This document shows positions 54,411 to 62,434 of a stretch of 64,000 nt of DNA, piece after piece. The DNA is taken from NCBI GenBank assembly GCA_040880285.1, contig JBBDIT010000077.1, positions 1-64,000 on the forward strand. Reading direction: 5' to 3'. The stretch is from JANQJA01 sp040880285 (GTDB taxonomy: Bacteria > Pseudomonadota > Gammaproteobacteria > Pseudomonadales > Azotimanducaceae). Both the position numbers and the translations under genes were made by a program. The notes under the pieces are model-generated. The model was given only the letters and a program-made list of their open reading frames with translations. It had not been told where the DNA came from and searched no databases. Each line of letters begins with the position of its first letter. Position 1 is the first letter of the stretch.

Positions 54411-55598
54411 ATGACCAGGCGCCGGGTTGCAATCGTGGGGGGCGGGATCGGTGGACTGGTCACCGCACTGTGCCTTGCCAAAGAAGATTTTGCCGTGGAT
54501 ATCTTTGAGCAAGCCGATGTGATCGAAGAGGTCGGGGCGGGTATCCAGCTCAGTCCCAACTGCACCGGCGTTTTACACGCCCTCGGGCTCGAGCCGCAAC
54601 TGCGCCAATTCGCGTGCCTGCCGGCGGCAACGGAAATACGAGACTGGCGCCGCGGCCAGCTGCTGGCATCGACCGCCCTCGGCCAGACGGCCATCGACAA
54701 ATATGGCGCACCTTATTACCACTTGCATCGCGCCGACCTGATGCGCGCACTGGTTACCACGGCGGCCACGCTGCCCAACATTGGCGTGCACACCCATTCA
54801 CGCGTGTCCCATATCGAGGCGCTCGCCCAGGGCGTGCGCTTTGTTGCCAATCACGACGAGCTTGAGGCGGATGCGCTCATTGGTGCCGATGGCATTCATT
54901 CCAGCGTGCGGCAGTTTCTGTTCGGCAGCGACCACGCCCGCTTTACCGGCAACATTGCCTGGCGTGCCCTGGTACCGGCCGTGCGATTACCGCAAGACCT
55001 GGTTGCGCCGGTGACCACCGCCTGGTGGGGGCCGCATCGCCATTTCGTGCATTACTTTGTGCGTGGCGGTGAGTTGCTCAATTGTGTCGGCGTGGTTGAA
55101 AAGCGTGGTTGGGAAACGGAATCCTGGACGGAACCCGGTGACCACGACGAAATAAAAGCCGACTTCAAAGGCTGGCACCCGACGGTTGAAACCATTGTCG
55201 ATCAACTGGATGAATCAACCCTGTTCAAATGGGCACTGTTTGATCGCGCCCCCATGCGGCACTGGAGCAAGGGCCGTATCACCTTATTGGGTGATGCCTG
55301 CCACCCCACCTTACCGTTTATGGCCCAGGGCGCCGCCATGGCGATCGAAGATGCCGCCGTGCTGGCCCACCTGATGGCGAAAACCGACGATATTCCAAAG
55401 GCGCTGGGGCAATATGAAACCGCAAGACAGAAACGGACCGCGCGCATCCAGCGCGCCTCACGCCGCAACGCCACCATCTTCCATCTTTCCGGCCCAGGCG
55501 CGTGGCTGCGCAACCAATTCGCCCAGACCGCTGGCGATAACGTCATGGACTGGCTCTATCGTTACAACCCGTTGACAGAGGCGTTTAGCAAACGCTGA
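54411..55598 (+). CDS. FAD-dependent monooxygenase (salicylate hydroxylase-like)
   Basis: A 395-residue class A flavoprotein hydroxylase. The dinucleotide fingerprint GGGIGG is at 10-15, the DG motif at DALIGADGIHSS (about 150-160), and the second FAD motif GRITLLGDACHPTLPFMAQG near 283-302. It is the pattern of salicylate or 6-hydroxynicotinate hydroxylase, which use NADH and O2 to hydroxylate (and decarboxylate) an aromatic ring. It follows the serine hydrolase by 5 bp, perhaps acting on a freed aromatic acid. Confidence 0.9.
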   Translation: MTRRRVAIVGGGIGGLVTALCLAKEDFAVDIFEQADVIEEVGAGIQLSPNCTGVLHALGLEPQLRQFACLPAATEIRDWRRGQLLASTALGQTAIDKYGAPYYHLHRADLMRALVTTAATLPNIGVHTHSRVSHIEALAQGVRFVANHDELEADALIGADGIHSSVRQFLFGSDHARFTGNIAWRALVPAVRLPQDLVAPVTTAWWGPHRHFVHYFVRGGELLNCVGVVEKRGWETESWTEPGDHDEIKADFKGWHPTVETIVDQLDESTLFKWALFDRAPMRHWSKGRITLLGDACHPTLPFMAQGAAMAIEDAAVLAHLMAKTDDIPKALGQYETARQKRTARIQRASRRNATIFHLSGPGAWLRNQFAQTAGDNVMDWLYRYNPLTEAFSKR

Positions 55599-55967
55599 GT
55601 CTGACCGCCGACAATCCAGTCGGTCATCCTGAAGCACTCCACCTGCAGTCTGTCATCCTGAAGCGCTTCACCTGCACTCTGTCATCCTGAAGCGCGGCGA
55701 AGCCGCGCTGAAGGATCTCATGCACCTTGCACTCCCTTTATATGACAGGATGTTGCACCCCCAAGAATCGAGATTCTTCGGCCAAGTGAAAGCCTCGATC
55801 TACGTTGGGAGCGACACTGGACTTGACTTCAATGGCCCAGCAACGCCCGGGTCTTCAATGCAAGCAATGACCCGGCTTCGGTTACTGTGATCCAGGTCAA
55901 TCGCCGGGGAGCGAGATATTGATACGCTTACGTGAAAGTGCCTCTTTTATTTCTGGAGTAATTTTAC
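55599..55967. repeat. intergenic REP-like element with tandem 29 bp units
   Basis: About 370 bp with no gene. Two 29 bp direct repeats lie at 55623-55651 and 55652-55680 (three differences), and the first part of a third at 55681. The third runs into a perfect hairpin AGCGCGGC-GAA-GCCGCGCT (55691-55709), with TCCT and AGGA flanking arms. A second small palindrome, AAGAATC-GA-GATTCTT, is at 55763-55778. The GTCATCCTGAAG...GAAGGATC form is like dispersed intergenic repeats in many environmental genomes. A related copy is at 60026. Confidence 0.8.
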
Positions 55968-57446
55968 GTGTCAGAACATCCACTGGATGCTGTGTTTCAT
56001 CCACGCGCTGTCGCCGTCATTGGCGTTTCTTCCAATCCGAACCCGACCGGGATGGGCGGATTTTACAACTCGCTTTTGGACGCGGGATTCGACGAGGTGG
56101 GCGGCCTTTATCCGGTAAATCCCAAGGTTGATGAGATTAATGGTGCGCGCTGCTATCACACGCTCCTGGATACGCCGGACCCGGTGGATCATGTGATCTC
56201 ACAGGTACCAGCGCAGGCGGTGCCGGAGCTGGTCGATCAGTGCATCCAGAAGAAGGTCCGTTCGATTCACTTTTTCACGGCAGGATTTTCCGAAACCGGT
56301 GATGCAAAGATGGCGTCCATGGAGCAGGAAATGATCGGGAAGCTCCGTGACGCCGGCATCAGGGCGATCGGCCCCAACTGCATGGGCCTTTATGTACCCG
56401 GTAGTCGCCTCGCCTTTATGGCAGGTTTCCCCATGGAAGCCGGCAACGTCTTTCTGTTATCGCAGTCCGGTGCCAATGCGGGTGAAGTGGTTCGTGAACT
56501 GACGAACCGCGGCGTCCGTTTCTCAAAAGTGGTCTCGTACGGTAATGGCGCCGATCTGCGTGCGCACGACTTTCTCGATTACGCCGCACAGGATGATGAG
56601 ACGAAAGTAGTGACGGCCTATATAGAAGGTGTACAGGACGGCCGAAAATTTTTCGAAGCCTTGCAGCGCTGCGCCAGAGTAAAACCGGTTATTGTGCTCA
56701 AGGGCGGGCGTACCCAATCCGGGTCCCAGGCCGCGCATTCGCATACGGGATCGCTGGCCGGCTCGGTTGCGGTCTTCGATGCCGTCTGCCGGCAGACCGG
56801 TGCACTGCAAGCCGAAACGATGGATGAACTCCTCGATCTCACGGTGGCAACCTCGACCAATGCGCGCCTGATCAAGGGCCGTGGCGTTGCCTTGTTTGGC
56901 GGCGGTGGCGGCGGTTTTGCCGTGCTCTCTGCCGATGCAATCGACCGGGAAGGCTTGCTGGTACCACCTATGCCAAAGCATGCCGTCGACAAGATGCGCG
57001 AATACATACCGGTTGCAGGAAGTAGTGTGAACAACCCGATTGATGCGTTTCCGCCAGAAGACCGGATGGACGAGATGCTGCGAACGGTCGCAACCGCAGA
57101 AGGTATTGATATGGTGTTCATGTCGCCGCTGACAGGACGACGGCGATTTCGCGGGACGAGTAATGACCCCGCCACCGATCCGGAAAGCGAAAAGGAGATG
57201 GAAGAGGCAGCGACCGCTGCCGCCCAGCTTATGCGGCGTCTTCAGGAAGATACGGGTACACCGGTCATCGGCATCATTCGCGGCGGTGGCATGGCGCGCA
57301 TGATGGGCGTGAACACATCGTCTTTCCTGCTGGCAACTTATCGCGAAGGTATCGGCAGTTTTCCGAGCGTGACAAGAGCGGCCAGGACGGTGGCGCAGAT
57401 ACTCGAGTGGCGCAGATACCGCGAGGGGTTACCTGACATTTTTTGA
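55968..57446 (+). CDS. ADP-forming acyl-CoA synthetase, alpha-like subunit
   Basis: A 492-residue CoA-binding and ligase protein of the NDP-forming acyl-CoA synthetase family. It has an N-terminal CoA-binding domain (PRAVAVIGVSSNPNPTG), then two succinyl-CoA-synthetase-like domains. The phospho-His is in AHSHTGSLAG (His257 or His259). These enzymes make acyl-CoA from acid, CoA and ATP, or run in reverse to form ATP. The start is GTG 55968 with GGAG 9 bases upstream. The ATP-grasp beta gene follows after 45 bp, so the two are made as a heteromer. Confidence 0.9.
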   Translation: MSEHPLDAVFHPRAVAVIGVSSNPNPTGMGGFYNSLLDAGFDEVGGLYPVNPKVDEINGARCYHTLLDTPDPVDHVISQVPAQAVPELVDQCIQKKVRSIHFFTAGFSETGDAKMASMEQEMIGKLRDAGIRAIGPNCMGLYVPGSRLAFMAGFPMEAGNVFLLSQSGANAGEVVRELTNRGVRFSKVVSYGNGADLRAHDFLDYAAQDDETKVVTAYIEGVQDGRKFFEALQRCARVKPVIVLKGGRTQSGSQAAHSHTGSLAGSVAVFDAVCRQTGALQAETMDELLDLTVATSTNARLIKGRGVALFGGGGGGFAVLSADAIDREGLLVPPMPKHAVDKMREYIPVAGSSVNNPIDAFPPEDRMDEMLRTVATAEGIDMVFMSPLTGRRRFRGTSNDPATDPESEKEMEEAATAAAQLMRRLQEDTGTPVIGIIRGGGMARMMGVNTSSFLLATYREGIGSFPSVTRAARTVAQILEWRRYREGLPDIF

Positions 57447-57491
57447 TATTGCCGATGATAGTTTCCATACCTTTATATAAGAGGCAGATGT

Positions 57492-58190
57492 ATGAGCTTT
57501 GAATCCGTATTGTCGCGGGCCCGTTCGGAGGGCAGAAACCTCCTCAACGAGGTCGAGGCAAAGCAACTCTTAAATGACGCCGGCGTGCCGGTCGTGGCCA
57601 CCGTGCTCGCAACCACCGCGGAAGAAGCGAGAGCCCGGTCCGATGAACTCGGTTACCCCGTCGTTCTCAAGATCGTTTCACCCGATATTTCCCACAAGAG
57701 TGATATCGGCGGCGTAAAAGTCGGCCTGATGGACGGCAACGCCGCTCATGCCGCGTTTGACGAAATCATCGCCAATGTAGAGAAGGCGGTACCCGACGCC
57801 AACATTACAGGTGTTGCGGTTCAAAGGATGGCACCCGAAGGTATCGAGGTCATCGTCGGCATGACCACGGACCCGCAATTCGGGCCCGTCGTGATGTTTG
57901 GTCTCGGCGGCATACTCGTCGAAGTGCTAAAGGATGTCTCATTCCGGGTCGTGCCATTAACCGAGCGGGATGCCACCCAGATGATCGACGAGATAAAGGC
58001 GCGCGTTATACTCGACGGCGTTCGCGGTCAGCCACCGGCTGACAAGGCGGCCATTCGTAGCGCGATTCTCAAGGTTGCAGAATTCATCGAACAGCATCCG
58101 GAGGTTCAGGAGCTGGATCTGAACCCGATGCTCGTTTACCCCGAGGGCGCTGTTGCCGTTGACGCGCGCATTGTGGTCTCGGCAGGTTAA
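57492..58190 (+). CDS. ADP-forming acyl-CoA synthetase, ATP-grasp beta subunit
   Basis: A 232-residue ATP-grasp subunit (ATP-grasp_5 type). It has LLNEVEAKQLLNDAGVPVV near the start, the nucleotide-binding GYPVVLKIVSPDISHKSDIGGVK, and a C-terminal DLNPMLVYP. It phosphorylates the His of the partner subunit. The length matches stand-alone beta chains. AGAGGC lies 9 bases before ATG 57492. Confidence 0.9.
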   Translation: MSFESVLSRARSEGRNLLNEVEAKQLLNDAGVPVVATVLATTAEEARARSDELGYPVVLKIVSPDISHKSDIGGVKVGLMDGNAAHAAFDEIIANVEKAVPDANITGVAVQRMAPEGIEVIVGMTTDPQFGPVVMFGLGGILVEVLKDVSFRVVPLTERDATQMIDEIKARVILDGVRGQPPADKAAIRSAILKVAEFIEQHPEVQELDLNPMLVYPEGAVAVDARIVVSAG

Positions 58191-58211
58191 TCGTCCTTCT
58201 CCATAGGCCGG

Positions 58212-58427
58212 TTGCCTTCGCGCCCGTACCCGGATATTGTCGGTTCGATCTTCGGCGTTGGCGGTGTATTGATCGGAATTTTTGCGGCAGCGGCGATTGT
58301 CTACATCGACCACCTGAACCGATCCGTTAGCGACTTGCAACACAGGATTGTGCGACTCAAATCTCTCGTCGTCGACAATAGCGTACACGACGTTTCAATC
58401 CACACGCCCGCGCGGGGCGCGACGTGA
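58212..58427 (+). CDS. possible small membrane protein
   Basis: A 71-codon frame starting at TTG 58212 with a hydrophobic stretch (FGVGGVLIGIFAAAAIVYI) and then a short heptad-like helix (HLNRSVSDLQHRIVRLKSLV). It lies in the gap between the acyl-CoA synthetase and ribH and overlaps neither. The single-pass membrane plus coiled-coil look is gene-like, but the TTG start has no clear ribosome site and I recognise no family. Doubtful. Confidence 0.3.
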   Translation: MPSRPYPDIVGSIFGVGGVLIGIFAAAAIVYIDHLNRSVSDLQHRIVRLKSLVVDNSVHDVSIHTPARGAT

Positions 58428-58504
58428 TCAAACAGATTCTCGATCACCTGAAGCATAAAGCTGAAACCAGCGAGTCCAAGGCGTTACCCGAAAGCCGGTC
58501 TCCG

Positions 58505-58981
58505 CTAGGCTGCGACCGACTGCTCCGGTTTCAGCACCGTTGCACAGGCCTCAGCCACTTCTTTGCCCTTCATCCCAAAATGACGCCGGAAAAACTCGGG
58601 ACGCCCCTCACTCAAAAAGTCGTGTGGTGTCAGCACACCCGAGAATACCGGCACACCCGTATCGAGTTGCGCGCGCATCAAGCCATCAATGACGGCAGTG
58701 GCAACAAAGTCGTGGCGATAGGTGCCACCGTCAACAACCAGTGCCGTGGCGACAACACCCGCATATTGCCCGGTCATTGCCAGCGCTTTCGCTTTGAGCG
58801 GAATCTCAAACGCGCCCGGCACTTCAAAGACATCGACCGGGCGTCCATCCGATCGCGCGAAGTTTTCGATGAATGCATCGCGAAACTGATCAACGATGTC
58901 TTTGTGCCAGCACGCCTGGATGAGTGCCACCCTTGGCCTTTTGGTCACGCTTTCAGTATTGGTTTCAAATGGGATAGTCAT
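58505..58981 (-). CDS. ribH: 6,7-dimethyl-8-ribityllumazine synthase (type II)
   Basis: A 158-residue lumazine synthase that joins 5-amino-6-ribitylaminouracil and 3,4-dihydroxybutanone phosphate in riboflavin synthesis. The catalytic His90 is in TYRHDFVA, VPGAFEIP is at 54-61, and the Trp in QACWHKDIV marks the decameric RibH2 type rather than the icosahedral RibH1. GAGGAA lies 7 bases before ATG 58981. It is alone: no ribA, B, D or E genes are nearby. An FMN riboswitch precedes it. Confidence 0.93.
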   Translation of the reverse strand: MTIPFETNTESVTKRPRVALIQACWHKDIVDQFRDAFIENFARSDGRPVDVFEVPGAFEIPLKAKALAMTGQYAGVVATALVVDGGTYRHDFVATAVIDGLMRAQLDTGVPVFSGVLTPHDFLSEGRPEFFRRHFGMKGKEVAEACATVLKPEQSVAA

Positions 58982-59047
58982 CTGTTGTTTCCTCGTTAGC
59001 TAACAGGTTTAAACAACAGGGCAACAAGGAGGTCATGATCGACCCCC

Positions 59048-59186
59048 TTTATTCTCATAACCAGACTTTGACTGTCGGCTCCGGAATCTCACCGGATCTG
59101 CTCGTCCCTCCGTGTTCGGGAGGCGCCCGCGGGCTACGCATGCGCGATTACCGCCGGTGGGGAATTTCACCCCGCCCTGAGAATTG
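59048..59186 (-). ncRNA. FMN riboswitch (RFN element)
   Basis: Read on the minus strand, the segment contains the RFN core: CAGGGCGGGGTGAAATTCCC, then CCACCGGCGGTAA, AGCCCGCGGGC, a CCTCC...GGAGG hairpin, CCGGTGAGATTCCGGAGCCGACAGT and AGTCTGG. This is the conserved FMN aptamer. It lies 67 bases upstream of ribH in the same direction. A hairpin (GGGGGTC...GACCTCC, minus strand) between aptamer and gene may be the expression platform. FMN binding would reduce ribH expression. Confidence 0.93.
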
Positions 59187-59209
59187 CTGCAGACTGCGGC
59201 AGCGGTACT

Positions 59210-59215
59210 AGTATA
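59210..59215 (-). promoter_or_regulatory. candidate -10 element for the riboswitch transcript
   Basis: TATACT on the minus strand, about 24 bases before the aptamer begins. A good -10 match, but the -35 region 17 bases upstream matches only partly. Confidence 0.35.
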
Positions 59216-59319
59216 GACCGGCCAGGGGAAGGTGCGATGGTCATAAATGCCGTGAATGTAACGCCTGTTTGCAGTGGTGAGCCTGCCGCGAACCCTTTCA
59301 CGGGTCTCTTCCGATTTGA

Positions 59320-59901
59320 CTACTCCGGACAGGGCAACCGCGTCGCGGCCAACTTGTACTGCGGTACCCACTCGCCGTCCTCACTTGGAACATAGGAGAT
59401 ACGGTGCCAGTGGTCTTCGTCCGCGACATGAAACGTGGCCTTAAAGTCCGGGCGAGGCGGATGCACCTGCCACATCGTCAGGACGCCATCGCGCATTTCG
59501 GCACGAAGATCCTGCACCGTCTTGCCCGAGGTTGCGATCCACATCATCTTCCACAACTTTTCTTCCGGATCATACATACGAACATTGATGCCGGCGTTGC
59601 CGTTCGGGTCTTGAGCAGGGTCAGGGTTGTACCATTCATCTTCAATCACCATGCCGTTCAAGCCATAACGACCGTTCCATCGAGCCGTGACTTTGGGTTG
59701 TGGCGGCGTCCATGCGCCATCGCGCCAGGCGTGGAGGTGAATTAGGTAGTCACCGATCAGGAAAGAGAATTGCTTCGTCTCGGCGGGTGCAGATTGCGAG
59801 GGTTCCCCGTATCGACACGTGATCGGCGCTACATTGAGTTCACCATAGGCGAAAGAAGAGGCAAGAACGAGCAGCGACAGGATTGAACGATACTGGTGCA
59901 T
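59320..59901 (-). CDS. secreted hypothetical protein, DUF1579/lipocalin-like
   Basis: A 193-residue exported protein. A signal peptide ends near SFAYG (about 20). The rest alternates beta strands (FSFLIGDYLIHLHAWRDG, GRYGLNGMVIEDEW, KLWKMMWIATSG, ATFHVADEDHWHRISY), the look of a small beta-barrel. The opening FxIGxxxxH pattern recalls DUF1579-type proteins. A substrate cannot be proposed. It shares no operon with ribH. Confidence 0.65.
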   Translation of the reverse strand: MHQYRSILSLLVLASSFAYGELNVAPITCRYGEPSQSAPAETKQFSFLIGDYLIHLHAWRDGAWTPPQPKVTARWNGRYGLNGMVIEDEWYNPDPAQDPNGNAGINVRMYDPEEKLWKMMWIATSGKTVQDLRAEMRDGVLTMWQVHPPRPDFKATFHVADEDHWHRISYVPSEDGEWVPQYKLAATRLPCPE

Positions 59902-60025
59902 GGAGAGCCTCCGCTTGGGGGTTAGAGAAGAGTATACCGGGATGATCGTTTGGTAACATTGCGGGTAAGCAGGCTACGGATATCAACGACGGAGTCGGGT
60001 CAAAGCTACTTATCGAAGACTTTTC

Positions 60026-60079
60026 GCGACGCAGCCGCGCTGAAGGATCGCATGCGCCTTGCGCCACCAAGAATGAGTC
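60026..60079. repeat. second, degraded copy of the REP-like element
   Basis: The segment around GCCGCGCTGAAGGATCGCATG and the following CCTTGCGC...CCAAGAAT closely matches 55701-55768, but the left arm of the hairpin has decayed (GCGACGCA in place of GCGCGGCGA), and the spacer is shorter. It lies just upstream of the XRE/nucleotidyltransferase pair. Confidence 0.7.
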
Positions 60080-60143
60080 GTCTGCGGGTTAGCATAAGGC
60101 TTGGTTCCGGGTCAGTGAGTGTCCATTCGATCTAGTTGTGAAG

Positions 60144-60163
60144 TGGTATCCAATCGGATACCA
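60144..60163. promoter_or_regulatory. perfect inverted repeat, likely operator of the XRE/toxin pair
   Basis: TGGTATCC-AATC-GGATACCA: 8 bp perfect arms around a 4 bp spacer, 8 bases before ATG 60172. The dyad is the size of an HTH dimer site, and its position would cover the ribosome-binding site or transcription start. Antitoxins of this type usually repress their own operon through such a site. Confidence 0.75.
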
Positions 60164-60171
60164 TATCGTGC

Positions 60172-60537
60172 ATGAGAACAACTGAGCCCAAGACCCATCA
60201 AGAGATGGTCGCCGAAACCCTGCGCGCGGCCCGCATTGCCGCTGGTCTGTCCTTGCGTGAGCTGGCAGAGCGCGCCGGCACATCGCATGCGACCTTGTCG
60301 GCTTACGAACAAGGCAAGAAAGTACCCTCGGCCACCAACTATCTCCGTATTTTGGAAGCATGTGGCAATGCCGTGGACATTCGGATTGAACCCAGGATCA
60401 GGGAGCGAGATGGCATTCCGCGAGGTGAGGAACTCGAAGCGGTACTCGAGTTGGCCGAGCAATTCCCCCACCGTATGAGTCGCCATCTCGACCTGCCCCG
60501 GTTCCCGGCTGATGCATCAGGCGCATCGATGGGTTGA
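60172..60537 (+). CDS. XRE-type HTH antitoxin-like regulator
   Basis: A 121-residue protein with a Cro/C1-type helix-turn-helix at about 22-75 (RAARIAAGLSLRELAERAGTSHATLSAYEQG). The C-terminal part (75-121) is not a known domain and may contact the partner. It is followed 15 bp later by a nucleotidyltransferase gene. A perfect palindrome lies just before its start. This is the usual layout of a toxin-antitoxin operon. Confidence 0.87.
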   Translation: MRTTEPKTHQEMVAETLRAARIAAGLSLRELAERAGTSHATLSAYEQGKKVPSATNYLRILEACGNAVDIRIEPRIRERDGIPRGEELEAVLELAEQFPHRMSRHLDLPRFPADASGASMG

Positions 60538-60552
60538 AATGTAGAGACTGAA

Positions 60553-61089
60553 ATGGAAAGCCTCGTCGACAAGATCGTTGCGCTGCACGGAGTACTCAAG
60601 AAAGCAGGGCTACCGCATGCATTTGGCGGTGCATTGGCATTGGCCTGGTGCACGCAAAGAGCACGCGGCACCATCGATATCGATGTTAACGTCCTGATCC
60701 CGACCGATGAGTTCGAACGCGCACTCGACGCAATGCCGGAGCGTGTGAAGATCACCAGAAAAGATCGCCAGCTGTTGAAGAAAGAAGGACAGGTCCGGAT
60801 CTGGTGGGATAAAACGCCGATTGATCTGTTCCTGAATTCCACCGATTTCCATGACGGTATCGAAGACCGGATTCGCTGGGAGCAGTTTGGTGGCGACACT
60901 TTGCCGTTTCTGTCGTGTCTCGATCTGGCGGTGTTCAAGGCCTTCTTCAATCGTTCCAAGGACTGGGTTGACCTCGAAGAAATGAAAATCGCCGGTACGC
61001 TCGATGTCGAGCGTACGCTTGCAGTCCTGATCAAGTACCTCGGCGTCGATGACGAGCGTGTCGAACGCCTGCGCGCTTTGACCGTTTGA
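60553..61089 (+). CDS. AbiEii/MNT-type nucleotidyltransferase (probable toxin)
   Basis: A 178-residue nucleotidyltransferase of the AbiEii/DUF1814-like class. The core reads FGGALALAWCTQRARGTIDIDV at about 24-45: the GG, an Arg, and the paired Asp42 and Asp44 that bind metal. A later DLFL near 97 may supply the third acid. AbiEii-type proteins act as toxins or abortive-infection effectors and often pair with an HTH partner. ATG 60553 has no strong ribosome site but follows the XRE stop closely. Confidence 0.8.
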   Translation: MESLVDKIVALHGVLKKAGLPHAFGGALALAWCTQRARGTIDIDVNVLIPTDEFERALDAMPERVKITRKDRQLLKKEGQVRIWWDKTPIDLFLNSTDFHDGIEDRIRWEQFGGDTLPFLSCLDLAVFKAFFNRSKDWVDLEEMKIAGTLDVERTLAVLIKYLGVDDERVERLRALTV

Positions 61090-61149
61090 TGCCGCCTGAC
61101 CCTGTTTGAAATACCCCGGACGGTCTGCGTCGTCCCTGGCGGATTAGGT

Positions 61150-62430
61150 TCAGGAAAAATGCAGATTGGGAATTCGAATCCAGGGGAAATCTTCACTGCC
61201 CGTATCAAGGTGTTCCCGTGATATGCCGCTGATATCTTTCAGCATTCGAGCCATGTTGCCGGTGATCATGGTCTCGGCAAGCGCAGTACCGGCTTCTCCG
61301 TTTTCGATCAGGAAGCTGTTCTTGATGACCGCGGAGAAGTCGCCGTTGGCGCTGGGTTCGCCCATGGACAACCGCGTCACCAGTGCGCCTTTCTCCACGC
61401 TGCCAATCAATTCATCCTTCGGCGTGGCACCGGGATCGATTCGCCAGCCATCTCCCACAGGCGTATGTGCAATGCCGGTTTTCAGACTGCCGTAATAGCT
61501 TGGGAGCAACATGCCAAGCGTACCTTCACTGACAAGCGTAATCGGATTGGCCACAAACGCATCGCTGGAATAAGGCGCATCGCCTGGTCCATCGAATCGA
61601 CTCTGAATGGTCAACAAGGGCGAGGCAATTTGCTCCCCGGTTCGATGCTTGTACAGCGAGGCATCCGAAATCAGTGCACGGTCACCAAGCTGGCCCAATA
61701 GCCAGCCCAACAGATCGGATACGGCACCGGGCGCCAGGATAACTTCACCCACAAAGTTTCCATCGAGTGCCCTGGTGTCGATCTGTCGCTCTGTATCCTG
61801 CAACATCTCGCCAATGCCGAAATATTCCGTGGCATGGGCACCGGAAATATCGTCAGCATTACCGCCGGCGACATTAAACGAACTGCACTTGTCGCCGTCG
61901 GACGCAGTCCCGAATGCGGACAGGGAATAACATCCCGTCGAACAGGATAAATCGGTACCCTCACTGGTGAGGACTTGCTCCCGAAACAGACCGTGAGATG
62001 CGCGGCCCTCCTCCAGGGTCATTCTTGGCGTCTTTGTGCCGCGAAATTCGAGCAGTTCTTTCGTCTTTCTGACAAGTACGTCAAGGCTGGCTTTCTGCGG
62101 ACCTTGCTCAAAGTGTCCTTCCTGGTTTCTGGAAACCGCATTGGCCTCGTCTTGCGGCGCAAGCAGCGTTCTGTCGTACAGCGCTTGAACCCCATGGGCG
62201 ATGGCATCGTCATTTAATTCGGAAAGCGTTGTCGTGGCATTACGGCCATCGATAATGCCAATCAGAGATACCGTGTAATCCTCGGTACTTCGCAGCAAGC
62301 TGGCCTCATTGTTGGCGATATTCAGTTCATCCTGCATCAGTACGGATACCGCCACCTGAGCGCTATCGAAACCTGCCTGATTCATTCGCTCCAGTGCTGA
62401 TGTGGCATACTGCTTCAGATCGATGGCCAT
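61150..62430 (-). CDS. pmbA: PmbA/TldE metalloprotease-partner subunit
   Basis: A 426-residue member of the TldD/PmbA family. It lacks the HExxxH motif and is therefore the non-metal partner subunit (TldE), which forms a heterodimer with TldD. Conserved parts are ATSALERMNQAGFDSAQ, LLRSTEDYTVSL and the C-terminal MITGNMARMLKDISGIS. The pair degrades or trims peptides, for example in microcin and CcdA processing. ATG 62430 lies 4 bases after the tldD stop. Confidence 0.92.
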   Translation of the reverse strand: MAIDLKQYATSALERMNQAGFDSAQVAVSVLMQDELNIANNEASLLRSTEDYTVSLIGIIDGRNATTTLSELNDDAIAHGVQALYDRTLLAPQDEANAVSRNQEGHFEQGPQKASLDVLVRKTKELLEFRGTKTPRMTLEEGRASHGLFREQVLTSEGTDLSCSTGCYSLSAFGTASDGDKCSSFNVAGGNADDISGAHATEYFGIGEMLQDTERQIDTRALDGNFVGEVILAPGAVSDLLGWLLGQLGDRALISDASLYKHRTGEQIASPLLTIQSRFDGPGDAPYSSDAFVANPITLVSEGTLGMLLPSYYGSLKTGIAHTPVGDGWRIDPGATPKDELIGSVEKGALVTRLSMGEPSANGDFSAVIKNSFLIENGEAGTALAETMITGNMARMLKDISGISREHLDTGSEDFPWIRIPNLHFS

Positions 62431-62434
62431 AGGT

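Noticed and set aside
55623..55710. A possible CRISPR array because of 29 bp repeated units
   Set aside because: The units are tandem with no spacers, only two are complete, and no cas genes are nearby.
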